Source: Shewanella sp. CG12_big_fil_rev_8_21_14_0_65_47_15 | GTDB taxonomy: Bacteria > Pseudomonadota > Gammaproteobacteria > Enterobacterales > Shewanellaceae | Direction of reading: 5' to 3' | Length of the DNA stretch: 64,000 nucleotides | Assembly (NCBI RefSeq): GCF_002783505.1 | Contig: NZ_PFGL01000011.1 | Location: forward strand, 1 to 64,000 | In this document: piece after piece, positions 31,450-42,339 of the stretch | Layout: each line of letters starts with the position of its first letter | Numbering within the stretch: the first letter of the stretch is position 1 | Position numbers and translations under genes: made by a program | The notes under the pieces: model-generated | Databases searched by the model: none | What the model was told of the DNA's origin: nothing | What the model saw: the letters and a program-made list of their open reading frames with translations, nothing else

Positions 31450-33756
31450 TTATTGGCCTAAAATTTTCTGCCACCATTGCAATGGCTCGCCGCAGTTTGC
31501 CGCCGGATTGTAGGAGCCTCTTAACGCTGGTAATGCCTCAACATTGCTACAACCCGCTTGTTTCGCTATCCCAGTATCGCGGTCAAAATAACCTTGTACG
31601 ACTCCAGCCACAGGAATAGAGCGTAAGCCAATGGGCGGACGCTCATTTAAGAAAGACTGATAAACGGCCATAGCGCCGCTGCTGCCATAGAGGCTGGTTT
31701 TTCCGTTATCGTCCCGTCCAACCCAAATGGCGGCCACGTTACGTTCATCAAATCCGGCAAACCAAGAATCACGGCTGTCATTACTGGTGCCGGTTTTACC
31801 CGCAAGGGCCACTCCCGGGAAGGCATTGCCTAACCGGGTCGCCGTCCCTGAGCGCACCACCTGTTGCATCGCATATTGCACCAGAAAATCCGTCTCTGGA
31901 GCTATCGCCTGTTCCTTCGCTAACCGGGTCACAGGTAAGGGCTGATTATGACTATCGAGCACGGCGGTGACTGTCGTGAGTTTGCGGTAAGTTCCATTAT
32001 CGGCAAGGGTTTGATAGACCTGTGCCACCATTAATGGCGAGCCATTTACCGCCCCTAATAACATAGATGGGTACTCGTTTAGGGGTTCTTCCCAGCCCGA
32101 TTTCGCCAGCGTCGTCGCCACCGCCCCGACACCGACCGCAATCCCGAGATTAACCGTTGGCACATTCATCGATTTCTTTAACGCCGTTAACAACGGCACT
32201 TGGCCACTAAAGGACTTATCAAAATTCTGCGGCGACCACGTCTTACCTTGCTCATTCTTCAAGGTGATAGGTTGATCCTTAAGCGGCGTCGCTAGGGTGA
32301 ACTGACTGTTGGGTGTCAGCGCCGTCGCATAGACAAAGGGCTTAATTAATGAGCCAATGGGGCGACGAATTTCTACCGCACGGTTAAAACCATCGAATCC
32401 AGGGGTTTTATCCCCCACCATGGCCGCAATGCCCCCCGTGTATTTATCGGTGACAACCATACCTATCTGCAGGGATTTGTTGCCTTTATCTAAGCTTTTA
32501 AAGGTTTGAGTCACGGCTTTTTCTGCTGCTTCCTGGGCCATAGGATCGAGGGTCGTATAGATTTTTACCCCTGACTGTTTCAGTAGCGCATCGCCGTAAC
32601 GCTCAACCAGTTCTTGTTTTACCAACGCATAGAAGGCGGGTAACTTTTGATGCACGGGTTTATTCTGATTACGTAACCCCAGCGGCGACTCGACTGCAAC
32701 TTTATATTGAGCCGTATTCAACTCGCCCGCCTCCATCAATAGACGCAGCACAAGATCCCGCCGCTCTTGGCTACGTTCTGGGTATTTCCACGGGTTGTAA
32801 TAGGAAGGCCCCTTAATGGCCGCCACTAAAAATGCTTGCTGTGGCATGGTTAATTCACCGATTGGGCGTCCAAAATAAAACTGCGACGCCAGCCCCATAC
32901 CGTGGACGGCGCGGGATTTATCCTGCCCCATATAAACTTCATTCAAATAGGCTTCGAGGATTTCATCTTTGCTATAACGGAAATCGATAATCACCGCCAT
33001 TAAGGCTTCCCGCACCTTGCGCAGTAGGGAGCGCTCACTCGAGAGGAAGAAGTTTTTCGCCAGCTGCTGGGTGAGAGTCGACCCCCCCTGCACTGTGCGC
33101 CCTGCACTTAAGTTAACAAAGGCGGCGCGAACGATGGCAAAGGGATTCACCCCGTGGTGTTCGTAAAAACTCCGATCTTCCACCAGCAATAGTGCCTGCA
33201 CTATGAGTTTTGGCATTTCATCTGTGGGGACAAATAGTCGGTCCTCACCATCACCGGCGATAATTCTATCGAGCAGCACGGGCTCGAGGTGGAATACCGC
33301 CAACTGGCGTTTATCTTCCATGCGCGCCACCGAGCTAACGCCGTCACTATCGAAGCTAATCATCACCCTTTGCTCGGCTTGATCGCCCTCTGGGTGCAAA
33401 AATGGTCGGCGCCATAGTTCGATACGGGTACTCGATGCCGAAAATTCACCGACCTGGCGGGGATTAGCGACCTTGCGATAACCCAATAGCTTAAGTTCCG
33501 CCATCAACTGAGGATGACTCACGGCGGCACCGGGATACAGGGCCATAGAGCGACTAAAGACTTGGGCGGGGAGATGCCATTTTTGCCCCTCAAATTTTCG
33601 GGCAATCACTTGGTCGAGGTAAATACTGTAGAAGGTCACCACAGCCAGCCCGACCAAGGCGAGCTTCCAAGTGAGCGACCAGATCCGTCCAAACAATCCG
33701 CGGTTACGCTTAGTTTGGCGCTGGGCAGGTGTTTTTTTTGTCGTCTTAGTTGTCAT
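31450..33756 (-). CDS. mrcB: Penicillin-binding protein 1B
   Basis: Transglycosylase EDRSFYEHHGVNP and QGGSTLTQQLAKNFFLSSERS; transpeptidase KTGTSNDSRDSWFAGF. Confidence 0.93.
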   Translation of the reverse strand: MTTKTTKKTPAQRQTKRNRGLFGRIWSLTWKLALVGLAVVTFYSIYLDQVIARKFEGQKWHLPAQVFSRSMALYPGAAVSHPQLMAELKLLGYRKVANPRQVGEFSASSTRIELWRRPFLHPEGDQAEQRVMISFDSDGVSSVARMEDKRQLAVFHLEPVLLDRIIAGDGEDRLFVPTDEMPKLIVQALLLVEDRSFYEHHGVNPFAIVRAAFVNLSAGRTVQGGSTLTQQLAKNFFLSSERSLLRKVREALMAVIIDFRYSKDEILEAYLNEVYMGQDKSRAVHGMGLASQFYFGRPIGELTMPQQAFLVAAIKGPSYYNPWKYPERSQERRDLVLRLLMEAGELNTAQYKVAVESPLGLRNQNKPVHQKLPAFYALVKQELVERYGDALLKQSGVKIYTTLDPMAQEAAEKAVTQTFKSLDKGNKSLQIGMVVTDKYTGGIAAMVGDKTPGFDGFNRAVEIRRPIGSLIKPFVYATALTPNSQFTLATPLKDQPITLKNEQGKTWSPQNFDKSFSGQVPLLTALKKSMNVPTVNLGIAVGVGAVATTLAKSGWEEPLNEYPSMLLGAVNGSPLMVAQVYQTLADNGTYRKLTTVTAVLDSHNQPLPVTRLAKEQAIAPETDFLVQYAMQQVVRSGTATRLGNAFPGVALAGKTGTSNDSRDSWFAGFDERNVAAIWVGRDDNGKTSLYGSSGAMAVYQSFLNERPPIGLRSIPVAGVVQGYFDRDTGIAKQAGCSNVEALPALRGSYNPAANCGEPLQWWQKILGQ

Positions 33757-33836
33757 ATCTACTTCATCATTATGGCATTAAAGGCTTCAGTCACAGACAC
33801 AACACGCCAGTGTTGTTAATCAAAGCAGTCTAAACG

Positions 33837-36332
33837 CTATGACTGGGATAAACCCAAGGTTTTTTTCTTGGTAAATTTTGTAGGTAAGGTATTCGCGGGG
33901 TCATCCGGCCATAAATGTTTTGGATATCGGCCGCGCATTTCCTTCTTCACTTCAACGTAGGGACCCTGCCAAAAACTGGCTAAATCCGCCGTTAGGGCTA
34001 AGGGGCGCTGGGCGGGTGACAATAACTCCATGGTCACCTTCAGTTTCCCCTGTGCAAGCATTGGGCTTTGGGCCATGCCAAAGGTTTCCTGCAATCTTAC
34101 CCTAAGTAAGGCTCGACCCGATGCCTCATACACTATCGGCGCAAAAGTCCCCGTCGCTAACGGCCATGAGGTCGGCAATAGGGCGTCGAGCGCCTGTTGT
34201 TGCTGCCAACTCAGCCTATTTGCGACAAAGCTAAAGCAATCGAGTTTCTGTAATTGCGGCAGATTATTCACATTTTCGAGGTATGGCGCCAGCCATGTTT
34301 CAAGGCTTTCCAAGAGCGCTGCATCGCTTATATCGGGCCAATCTGCGTTAGCCTCTAACGTCCTCGCCAGTTGGATCCTAGACTGGAATTGCTCTAAGTT
34401 AGCGTTCCAATTGAGGATTTGTAAACCTTGCTGACGAATGTAATTCAGTAATGCGGCAATAATTTGCGGGCGTTCAGGTTTGGCTATGACCTCAGATTTT
34501 ATGACAATTTGGCCGATCTTAAACTGCCGCTCGGCAACTACCCGCCCCTTAGTTTCGTCCCAACCGCATTGTTCGCTCGGCTCGAGCAAGGATTTCAATG
34601 TCCCATCAAATAAACTGGGCTCTAGCTTGGCCGCCAAATAGATCCGCCCTGCGTTTCTGCCTTCGGTTTCTTGAAAATCCGCCACCACCAGCCAAGGTGT
34701 TTGCGACAGCGCATCTTCGGCCGCCAGCACGACGCCAGTGCCATTGGCTAGTTGATAACCCTCAACCCCGCGAGCTTTAGCGATGCGATCTGGATAGGCT
34801 AAGGCCAACAATAATCCCACATCGCTGTGGTGAGCTTGGGTTGCAACCTTAGATAAGTCTGCGGTCAATCCTAACTTCTTCTGCCATTGTTTTGCCTGTT
34901 GCCCCGCTTGCCCCTGGCAGGCAAAGTGCAGGTAATTCAGCATATCTGCGCCCTTTCGAGGTAATCCTCGCGCCTCTAAAACCCCCGCAAGCAAACAGGC
35001 TAAACTGCCTAGCTCGGTTTCATTGAGGGATGTAGCGACCAACAACATATGGGCGAGGCGGGGATGGCAACCTAGCTCATAGGCGGCCTTACCGTGGGCG
35101 GTCAGTTTATGTTGGGCATCGACCATGCCTAAACGCTGCAGTAATTGCCAGGCTAGGGCTTCATTCACACTGGGCGGCGGCGTTAATAACATCATGTCAC
35201 TAAAGGATTTTGCCCCCCAATAGGCACAATCGTGGGCCATAGAGACCAGATCCGCCTGGCAAATTTCGGGCTCATCGGCCTTTAACATCCGCCCTTGTTC
35301 TTCTTGGCTCCATAATCTAATACACACACCCGCAGCTAAACGCCCGGCCCTGCCTGCGCGCTGCGTCGCCGAGGCTTGACTTATCCGTTTAAGACTTAAG
35401 CGGGTCACACCGGTTTTAGGGTTAAAGCTTGCTTGGCGTTTATAACCACTGTCGACAACAAAACCTATACCCTCGATGGTTAAACTCGACTCAGCTACGT
35501 TTGTCGATAGGACAATTTTACGCTTCCCCGCCTGCGATGCTCGAATAGCGTTATCCTGCTCGGCCCCCGAGAGTTCACCATAGAGGGGGCAAATTAAAAA
35601 AGTCGCGCTATCGAGCCGTTCACGCAGATACTGCGCCGACTTCAGGATTTCCGCCTTACCGGGTAAAAACACTAATACATCGTGATGATCACTAGCACTT
35701 GTCGAGCCGACTAACTCGAGCACGCAGCGGCAAAGATGATCTAACCACAGCTGTTGGCTGGGTACGGGGCGATATTCAAGGTCAACGGGAAAGCTGCGCC
35801 CTTCACTCTGCAGAATCGCCGCGGCGGGCATAAGCTCACCGAGTGCCAGCCCAGATAGGGTTGCCGACATGGCTAATATCTTTAAATCGTCCCTCAGGGA
35901 GCTTTGCACTTCGAGGGCGAGGGCCAAGCCTAAGTCGGTCGTGAGATGCCGCTCGTGGATCTCATCAAAAATGATCATTTCAACCCCAGTTAACTCGGGA
36001 TCTTGCTGGATCATCCTAGTCAATACACCTTCGGTGACTATCTCTAACCTTGTGTTACTACTGACCTTTGACTCACCGCGGACTCTATAGCCAACCTCTT
36101 GCCCGACGCTCTGTTGTCGACAACTGGCAATATAATGCGCCACACTGCGGGCAGCGACTCGGCGCGGTTCTAACATTAAAATTCGCCCGTGAATTTCAGG
36201 CCAATCGAGCATAGCCAGCGGCAGAGCGGTAGATTTACCCGCCCCCGTTGGCGCCTCGAGGATCACTTGGGCGTGGGTCGAAAAAGTGGCGCGCAGCGGC
36301 GCTAACAGAGAATGAATAGGTAGAGAGTTCAA
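33837..36332 (-). CDS. hrpB: ATP-dependent RNA helicase HrpB
   Basis: Walker A APTGAGKST, DEIHERH, QRAGRAGR, HrpB C-terminal region. Confidence 0.93.
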   Translation of the reverse strand: MNSLPIHSLLAPLRATFSTHAQVILEAPTGAGKSTALPLAMLDWPEIHGRILMLEPRRVAARSVAHYIASCRQQSVGQEVGYRVRGESKVSSNTRLEIVTEGVLTRMIQQDPELTGVEMIIFDEIHERHLTTDLGLALALEVQSSLRDDLKILAMSATLSGLALGELMPAAAILQSEGRSFPVDLEYRPVPSQQLWLDHLCRCVLELVGSTSASDHHDVLVFLPGKAEILKSAQYLRERLDSATFLICPLYGELSGAEQDNAIRASQAGKRKIVLSTNVAESSLTIEGIGFVVDSGYKRQASFNPKTGVTRLSLKRISQASATQRAGRAGRLAAGVCIRLWSQEEQGRMLKADEPEICQADLVSMAHDCAYWGAKSFSDMMLLTPPPSVNEALAWQLLQRLGMVDAQHKLTAHGKAAYELGCHPRLAHMLLVATSLNETELGSLACLLAGVLEARGLPRKGADMLNYLHFACQGQAGQQAKQWQKKLGLTADLSKVATQAHHSDVGLLLALAYPDRIAKARGVEGYQLANGTGVVLAAEDALSQTPWLVVADFQETEGRNAGRIYLAAKLEPSLFDGTLKSLLEPSEQCGWDETKGRVVAERQFKIGQIVIKSEVIAKPERPQIIAALLNYIRQQGLQILNWNANLEQFQSRIQLARTLEANADWPDISDAALLESLETWLAPYLENVNNLPQLQKLDCFSFVANRLSWQQQQALDALLPTSWPLATGTFAPIVYEASGRALLRVRLQETFGMAQSPMLAQGKLKVTMELLSPAQRPLALTADLASFWQGPYVEVKKEMRGRYPKHLWPDDPANTLPTKFTKKKTLGLSQS

Positions 36333-36415
36333 AGCTCAGACGTCTAAGGCCAAAATAGGCCGCCAGTGTACTAAGAATCGGCCTTAAGTACCATTTTGCA
36401 CCGACCGAATCCTGA

Positions 36416-38635
36416 TTAAAGGTTGATATAGGCCGCTAAGGTATCCTGGGGCAGTAACCAAGGTTGGCTCAGCCCCGAGTGCAATTCAGATAACCGCATG
36501 GGTTTATTGATGGCATACCCCTGGGCATAGTCCACACCTAAGGCTTGTAATTTAAGGCCTATTTGCTGGGATTCCACAAACTCGGCAACCACATCGAAAC
36601 CCATATCTTGCCCTAGTTGGCAGATCGCTTTGACTATGGCCTGATCGGCGGGATCGTCACAAATGTTAATCACGAACTGGCCATCCACTTTGACAAAATC
36701 CACGTTCAGACGCTTAAGGTAAGCAAAACTTGAAAAACCCGCACCAAAGTCATCGAGGGCTAACTTACATTTGAGAGGACGCAGGACCTCAATCAGTTTA
36801 GTCGCTTGATCTAACTGACTCACGGCGGCCGTCTCGGTGATCTCGATGCACAGTTTGTCCACCAGCTCAGGTTCGGTCATCAGTCGCATTTCGAGCCAAC
36901 CCATAAACTCGCTGTCCCCTAAGGAAGTCGCGGACAGATTGACTGACACTAAATCCAACTGTTGCCAAAGATCTAAATGACAACTTCCCCATTTGAGTAA
37001 ATTATCAATAACCCAAAGATCGACCTTAGAGGCTAAGTTATAACGCTCGGCGGCGGGTAAAAAAATTGCCGGTGAGACGATAGTGCCGTTCGCCTGCACC
37101 ATCCGCAGCAGGATTTCCAGATGCAGCCCCGATTCCTGACGATTTAATGGCACTATTGTTTGAAAATAGAGTTCGAACTGATTGAGGGCTAAGGCGCTGA
37201 CGATATCCACTGAGGCCATCATCTCAGTGTACAGACGGGTCATTTTGGGATCTTTGGCGCTGTATAAGTGCCAACCATTGCGGCCTTGATCCTTCGCAAG
37301 ACGACAGGCGGCGTCCGCTTGGCTCATCACGGTATAGATATCCGTCGCCGATTTATCGAACTTAGCGATCCCCATGCTGACGCTGACATTATGGCAACGG
37401 TTTTCCCAAACAAACTCATGATTAGCCAGTTGGGTACAGATCCGAGTGGCAATATGCTGCGCCGAATCTACATTGCTATAATGCATTAAAATGCCGAATT
37501 CATCGCCACCTAAGCGCGCGACAATATCCCCCTTGCGCACCAGCTGTTTAAGGCGTAATGCTAGTTGACACAATAGCTTATCACCTGCCTGATGGCCGCT
37601 GACATTATTGATGACTTGAAATTGATCGACATCGACAAAGGCCACGCAGGTGGGCATATCGTCCCGGGCTTGTAACAGATTGTCGAGCAATGCCTCAAAG
37701 TGCAAGCGGTTGGGTAAGCCCGTCAGCGCATCATAATTGGCATGAAAGGAGAGTTCATCGGCTAGACGATATTTCTCACTCACATCTTCGGCAATCATCA
37801 CTAGCGTGTCCCTATCACCATGGATCTGACTAAAACTTAACCTCAACCAATCCAGTTGATGCACTGATTTCAGCGGCAACTCGCACCAAGCCTGACCTAG
37901 TACTCCCTCGCGCACCATATGTAAGGTATCGATTAACATGGCATGCTCTTCTTCACGCACCATGCAAAATAGATCATAACCGTGTTGCACGGGTAACGTC
38001 TGCTGCGCCACCTTATTCAACATCGTCAGTTGATTATGTTTATCGAGTAAGGCACAGGCTAAGGGCAATTGATTAAACACTTCACGGTATTTATGCTCAC
38101 TCGCCAGCATATCGTGGGCAATGCGGGTCAGCTCCATGGCCGAGCCTATCATCACTGCGGCATGGTTAAACTCATGGATAAATTCATCGCTCCACTCGCA
38201 GCATTCGGAGCAATTTACCGCCCCCAATGCAATCCGAGTTTGACCGAATACCACGGGGGGCAATACCAATAGACTCTTAACATGCCAGTCCCTTAGCAGG
38301 GCTCGCTCCTCCTGCGCATCCGCAGGTAAGGTATTGACATCTGGCAGGTTTAACAGACGGGGACTGCGTACCAAGGAGCGGAAAAATGGCATTCTCGCCA
38401 GGGGCCAGACTCGGGTCTGTTGCCCTTGGGTAAATTGCGGTTTTAAATAAAGATTGCGGGTACGTAAATGATCGAGGGATTGGCTACCAGTCAACACGAA
38501 CACCCCATCACAGTGGAGTTGTAGGGTGATTGTTTCTAGGGCTCGGTCAACATTTTGCTCTAGGGTTTCTAGCGGTGTTTCGCTAAAAATGGTCACCAGT
38601 GCCTGTTGGAGTGAATTTGTTAAACCATCTGACAT
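36416..38635 (-). CDS. GAF-PAS-GGDEF-EAL protein (c-di-GMP turnover)
   Basis: RLGGDEFGIL; LEILLRM; DDFGAGFSSFAYLKRLNVDFVKVDGQFV. Confidence 0.92.
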   Translation of the reverse strand: MSDGLTNSLQQALVTIFSETPLETLEQNVDRALETITLQLHCDGVFVLTGSQSLDHLRTRNLYLKPQFTQGQQTRVWPLARMPFFRSLVRSPRLLNLPDVNTLPADAQEERALLRDWHVKSLLVLPPVVFGQTRIALGAVNCSECCEWSDEFIHEFNHAAVMIGSAMELTRIAHDMLASEHKYREVFNQLPLACALLDKHNQLTMLNKVAQQTLPVQHGYDLFCMVREEEHAMLIDTLHMVREGVLGQAWCELPLKSVHQLDWLRLSFSQIHGDRDTLVMIAEDVSEKYRLADELSFHANYDALTGLPNRLHFEALLDNLLQARDDMPTCVAFVDVDQFQVINNVSGHQAGDKLLCQLALRLKQLVRKGDIVARLGGDEFGILMHYSNVDSAQHIATRICTQLANHEFVWENRCHNVSVSMGIAKFDKSATDIYTVMSQADAACRLAKDQGRNGWHLYSAKDPKMTRLYTEMMASVDIVSALALNQFELYFQTIVPLNRQESGLHLEILLRMVQANGTIVSPAIFLPAAERYNLASKVDLWVIDNLLKWGSCHLDLWQQLDLVSVNLSATSLGDSEFMGWLEMRLMTEPELVDKLCIEITETAAVSQLDQATKLIEVLRPLKCKLALDDFGAGFSSFAYLKRLNVDFVKVDGQFVINICDDPADQAIVKAICQLGQDMGFDVVAEFVESQQIGLKLQALGVDYAQGYAINKPMRLSELHSGLSQPWLLPQDTLAAYINL

Positions 38636-38807
38636 GTAAAGGTATTTCCTTACCTAAAACGCTATTTAAAGTATTATCGCCATGCATTGAGTATAGAAGC
38701 TCACACAAACAATGCTTGTATGCCAATACCATTGCATAATAAAAGCACGATCGAACAAAAGCATAGCTTATTCTTTAGATATAGATTGCGATTCTCAGGA
38801 GAAACAC

Positions 38808-39365
38808 TTGTTACAGCGATTATTTCTTGGGTTTGCGCCGACGGAAATACAGCGGCAGCAACTGGGACAATTACAGCACATCTTAGCCAGCAGCCTTAAT
38901 CCAACGGCCAAGGGTGTCACGACTGCCAATTTCCATTTAACCCTCGCATTTCTCGGTAGAGTCACAGAATCCCAACGCCAACAGTTGATAAATATTCTTG
39001 ATGTATTAGATAAGCCGCGATTGAGTGTTCGACTTCACCAAATCGCCCTCTGGCCAAAGGCACAGGTCTGCTGTTTGAAGGGGACTGAGGTTGGCGCAGA
39101 GCTAGCCCTATTGGCCGAGCAAACCCAAGCCATAGTGCGCGATTTAGGGCTGCATGTGAGTGAGCACGCCTTTCATCCCCATATCAGTTTATTTAGAAAG
39201 GCCAAAAATCTCAGCCTAGCCCAGGAGACCTGCTTAAGCTCATTGCCGAATATGCCCTTTCACGAACTAGTATTAGTGCCCGATGCCCTACATTTATATC
39301 ATTCGGCGAGCACTCAATCGGGAGTCGAATATCGCCTACTACACACTTGGCCACTTGGGAAATAG
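38808..39365 (+). CDS. thpR: RNA 2',3'-cyclic phosphodiesterase (2'-5' RNA ligase family)
   Basis: Two HxTx-type motifs: NFHLTLAFLG and FHPHISLFRK. TTG start at 38808 with AGGAGA upstream gives LLQRLFLGFAP. Confidence 0.85.
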   Translation: MLQRLFLGFAPTEIQRQQLGQLQHILASSLNPTAKGVTTANFHLTLAFLGRVTESQRQQLINILDVLDKPRLSVRLHQIALWPKAQVCCLKGTEVGAELALLAEQTQAIVRDLGLHVSEHAFHPHISLFRKAKNLSLAQETCLSSLPNMPFHELVLVPDALHLYHSASTQSGVEYRLLHTWPLGK

Positions 39366-39382
39366 GCTTGAATTTATCTAAA

Positions 39383-39411
39383 AAAATAGCCCGAACGGAT
39401 CCGGGCTATAC
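39383..39411 (-). terminator. Terminator downstream of the Sel1/TPR gene
   Basis: Minus strand ATAGCCCGGatccgttCGGGCTATTTTTTT. Confidence 0.75.
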
Positions 39412-39438
39412 AATCTTTCATCGACAACGGAAGAGGGG

Positions 39439-40218
39439 TTATTCTAGCAAACGAACGGCTTCACGGTAGGCGCGCTTTTGTTCATAGGTCTGTAAGCGCT
39501 GCATAAACTCGTTAGTTTTAGTGATCTCTGCGCTCATTTTTAATGCTTCGATGGCTTTTTGTTGTGTCGAAATTGCCGCACCAAAATCCCCTATTTCTGC
39601 ATAGGCGGCGGCGAGATTATCGAGGTTTGTCGGATCGTTCTCATTCACTTTGAGCAACTGTAGGGATAACTCGACCGCTTTATTGCCATCTCGATATTCG
39701 GCTTCTGGGCAAGTTGCTAAGATCCACGCCACATTACCTAGGGCGACATCATCACCCACTTGGGTAAATTGCTCGACCGCCTTACCACAATTACGAACTA
39801 CGCCATCCCCCCCAGAAGCATAAATAAAGCCTAAACGAAACTGGGCCCAGCGACTACCACGTTCGCCCATTGTCTTATACCAATGTTCAGCGACCGCTAA
39901 ATCACGCTTAACTAACTGTCCTTCAAAGGAAAGGTCTGCCAGAGTTTGTTGTGCTTTTTCATGTTGTTGCTCGGCGGCGAGCGACATCCAATGCACCCCA
40001 GACGGCACTTCCTGTGCGACGAAGCGCCCGGAGAGATACATCAGCCCCAATAAAAATTGGGCATCGGCATCGCCCTGCGCTGCTTGTACTTGAATATGCA
40101 CAAATTTACTCGCCGCAATTTCATTTGCGGGTTGTGGGATAGAAAAGGCGTGTGCCGCCGTGCTAAGTCCAACGACTACAGTTAAACCTGCACCTAAAAC
40201 CCATTGTCTGTATTTCAC
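39439..40218 (-). CDS. Secreted Sel1/TPR-repeat protein
   Basis: Sel1 motifs DADAQFLLGLMYLSGRFVAQ, AQFRLGFIYASGGDGV; signal peptide. Confidence 0.82.
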   Translation of the reverse strand: MKYRQWVLGAGLTVVVGLSTAAHAFSIPQPANEIAASKFVHIQVQAAQGDADAQFLLGLMYLSGRFVAQEVPSGVHWMSLAAEQQHEKAQQTLADLSFEGQLVKRDLAVAEHWYKTMGERGSRWAQFRLGFIYASGGDGVVRNCGKAVEQFTQVGDDVALGNVAWILATCPEAEYRDGNKAVELSLQLLKVNENDPTNLDNLAAAYAEIGDFGAAISTQQKAIEALKMSAEITKTNEFMQRLQTYEQKRAYREAVRLLE

Positions 40219-40619
40219 GTCCTAACCTCTTTCAAAAGCAACCGCACAACAAAGTTAGCCTGAATTTAGCCCATAAGTCGAGCCATAATCGTGTTTATCC
40301 TACGACTAAATGAAGCAGACAAGACTAAAATAGCCCAAATGAACCCCCGCATTGGTCATCATTTTCTTTATTTCGGTTATAAAAGGATTCCTAAGATGTG
40401 ATTCACTCTACAGAGTTAGGTGAATCCAATGAGTTTCACGCCGATTTAGTTGACTTAAATCACTAAAGTAGCAAAATGAACTCTAATTTTAGAGAGTTAA
40501 TTGCATTTATTCGTTCATTCTAAACTAAGACTTTCATCAAGTTTTTATCTGTTTAATTGACGTAAAATGCTTATTTAGAATATCCTTACTTTCGTTTTAA
40601 TCAATCGAGGAACACCAAC

Positions 40620-41255
40620 ATGGCTCTGATTGGTAAGCCAAAACCGGACCCAACTTTGGAATGGTTTTTATCACACTGTCACATTCATAAGTACCCTGCA
40701 AAGAGTACCCTTATCCATGCAGGTGAAGACTCAGACACCCTTTATTACATCGTAAAAGGTTCTGTCGCGGTATTGATTAAAGATGAAGAAGGTAAGGAGA
40801 TGATCCTTTCGTATCTTAATCAAGGCGACTTTATCGGTGAACTAGGGTTATTTGAAGAACAAGCCGAGCGTACTGCTTGGGTTCGTGCAAAGCAAGCCTG
40901 TGAAATTGCTGAAATTTCTTACAAGAAATTCAAGCAACTTATCCAAGTTAATCCAGAAATTCTGATGAAACTGTCTGCGCAAATGGCCTATCGCCTCCAA
41001 AGCACCAGTCAGAAAGTCGGCAATTTAGCGTTTCTTGATGTGGCTGGTCGCATTGCCCAAACCCTATTGCACTTAGCAAAACAGCCCGATGCTATGACGC
41101 ACCCCGATGGCATGCAGATTAAGATCACCCGTCAGGAGATTGGTCAGATCGTCGGTTGCTCCCGTGAGACCGTAGGTCGTATCTTAAAGATGCTCGAAGA
41201 GCAGAATCTGATCCAAGCACACGGTAAAACCATAGTGGTTTACGGCACCCGTTAA
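40620..41255 (+). CDS. crp: cAMP receptor protein
   Basis: cNMP-binding domain and [33 protein letters not shown] ... KTIVVYGTR. Confidence 0.96.
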   Translation: MALIGKPKPDPTLEWFLSHCHIHKYPAKSTLIHAGEDSDTLYYIVKGSVAVLIKDEEGKEMILSYLNQGDFIGELGLFEEQAERTAWVRAKQACEIAEISYKKFKQLIQVNPEILMKLSAQMAYRLQSTSQKVGNLAFLDVAGRIAQTLLHLAKQPDAMTHPDGMQIKITRQEIGQIVGCSRETVGRILKMLEEQNLIQAHGKTIVVYGTR

Positions 41256-41293
41256 GTTAGTCTTCAGCTTGATTTAAGCCTGCTTCATTAAAG

Positions 41294-41325
41294 TGGCCTA
41301 GCATAAACTCTAGGCCATTTTTTAT
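41294..41325 (+). terminator. crp terminator
   Basis: TGGCCTAGcataaactCTAGGCCAttttttatt. Confidence 0.8.
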
Positions 41326-41336
41326 TGGGAGCACAA

Positions 41337-41684
41337 ATGAAACGGCTGTTTTTTATCTGTTTTTTTAGTCTGTTCACGCTGCTGCATCCGACAATAATTT
41401 ATGCCGAGCCCATTGAATTAGAACATTATCAGGCTAAGGCCTTAGTTAACTCTGGCCAAATACTGTCGCTCAATGGCGCCCTTAGCGTCGTGGACCAATT
41501 TTGCCAAGGTGAACTAATTGACGCCCATCTCTATCAGGAAGATCATAAATGGCGCTATGATTTACAAATCAAAGTTCAGCGCGGCCAAATAGTGAATCTG
41601 AGCATCGATGCCACTAATGGCCAACCCGTGCACTCCATAGTATTACCGAGCGAATGTCGAAAACATGAAACTGCTACTCGTTGA
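41337..41684 (+). CDS. Small secreted PepSY-like protein
   Basis: Signal peptide; VVDQFCQGELIDAHLYQEDHKWRYDLQIKVQRGQIVNLSIDATNGQ; overlaps the RR start. Confidence 0.75.
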   Translation: MKRLFFICFFSLFTLLHPTIIYAEPIELEHYQAKALVNSGQILSLNGALSVVDQFCQGELIDAHLYQEDHKWRYDLQIKVQRGQIVNLSIDATNGQPVHSIVLPSECRKHETATR

Positions 41685-42339
41685 AGATAACCCTATGCTA
41701 GTCACTGAGCTGGAGAAACAACTCAAACTCGCTGGCTATGTGACCGATATTACCGATAAAGCGCTCGAAGCCGATTACCTCATTAAAGAAACCCAATACG
41801 ATTGCGTGATCTTAGATATTGGCCTACCCGATGGTAATGGACTCGAACTGCTCGAAGGCTGGCGTGATCAGGGGATAAGCACCCCAGTCATTATGTTAAC
41901 TGCACGCAGCCAATGGCATGAAAAAGTCGAAGGTTTTAATGCGGGCGCCGATGATTACTTAGGTAAGCCCTTCCATACACAGGAGCTATTGGCGCGCATT
42001 CAAGCGTTGATCCACCGCGCCCACGGCCGCTTGAATACCTCGAGCAAACAACTGAGCTATGGCGGCGTCACCTTAGATGAAGCCGAACAAACGGTGAAAG
42101 TTGCCGAGCACATTTTTGAGCTGACGGCGATGGAGTTTAAGCTACTCAAAATCTTCCTTATGTCACCTAAGAAATTGTTATCTAAGGCACAGCTTACCGA
42201 TAAGCTATATCAATTTGACGACGAGAAAGAAAGCAATGTAGTCGAAGTCTATGTGACCCATCTGCGTAAAAAGCTTGGCAAAACCGCCATCGAGACCCGC
42301 CGTGGTCAAGGTTATATCTTCCACGGCATTATTGAATGA
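41665..42339 (+). CDS. OmpR/PhoP-family response regulator
   Basis: MKLLLVEDNPMLVTELEKQL, VILDIGLPDGNG, winged helix with VYVTHLRKKLGK. Confidence 0.93.
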   Translation: MKLLLVEDNPMLVTELEKQLKLAGYVTDITDKALEADYLIKETQYDCVILDIGLPDGNGLELLEGWRDQGISTPVIMLTARSQWHEKVEGFNAGADDYLGKPFHTQELLARIQALIHRAHGRLNTSSKQLSYGGVTLDEAEQTVKVAEHIFELTAMEFKLLKIFLMSPKKLLSKAQLTDKLYQFDDEKESNVVEVYVTHLRKKLGKTAIETRRGQGYIFHGIIE

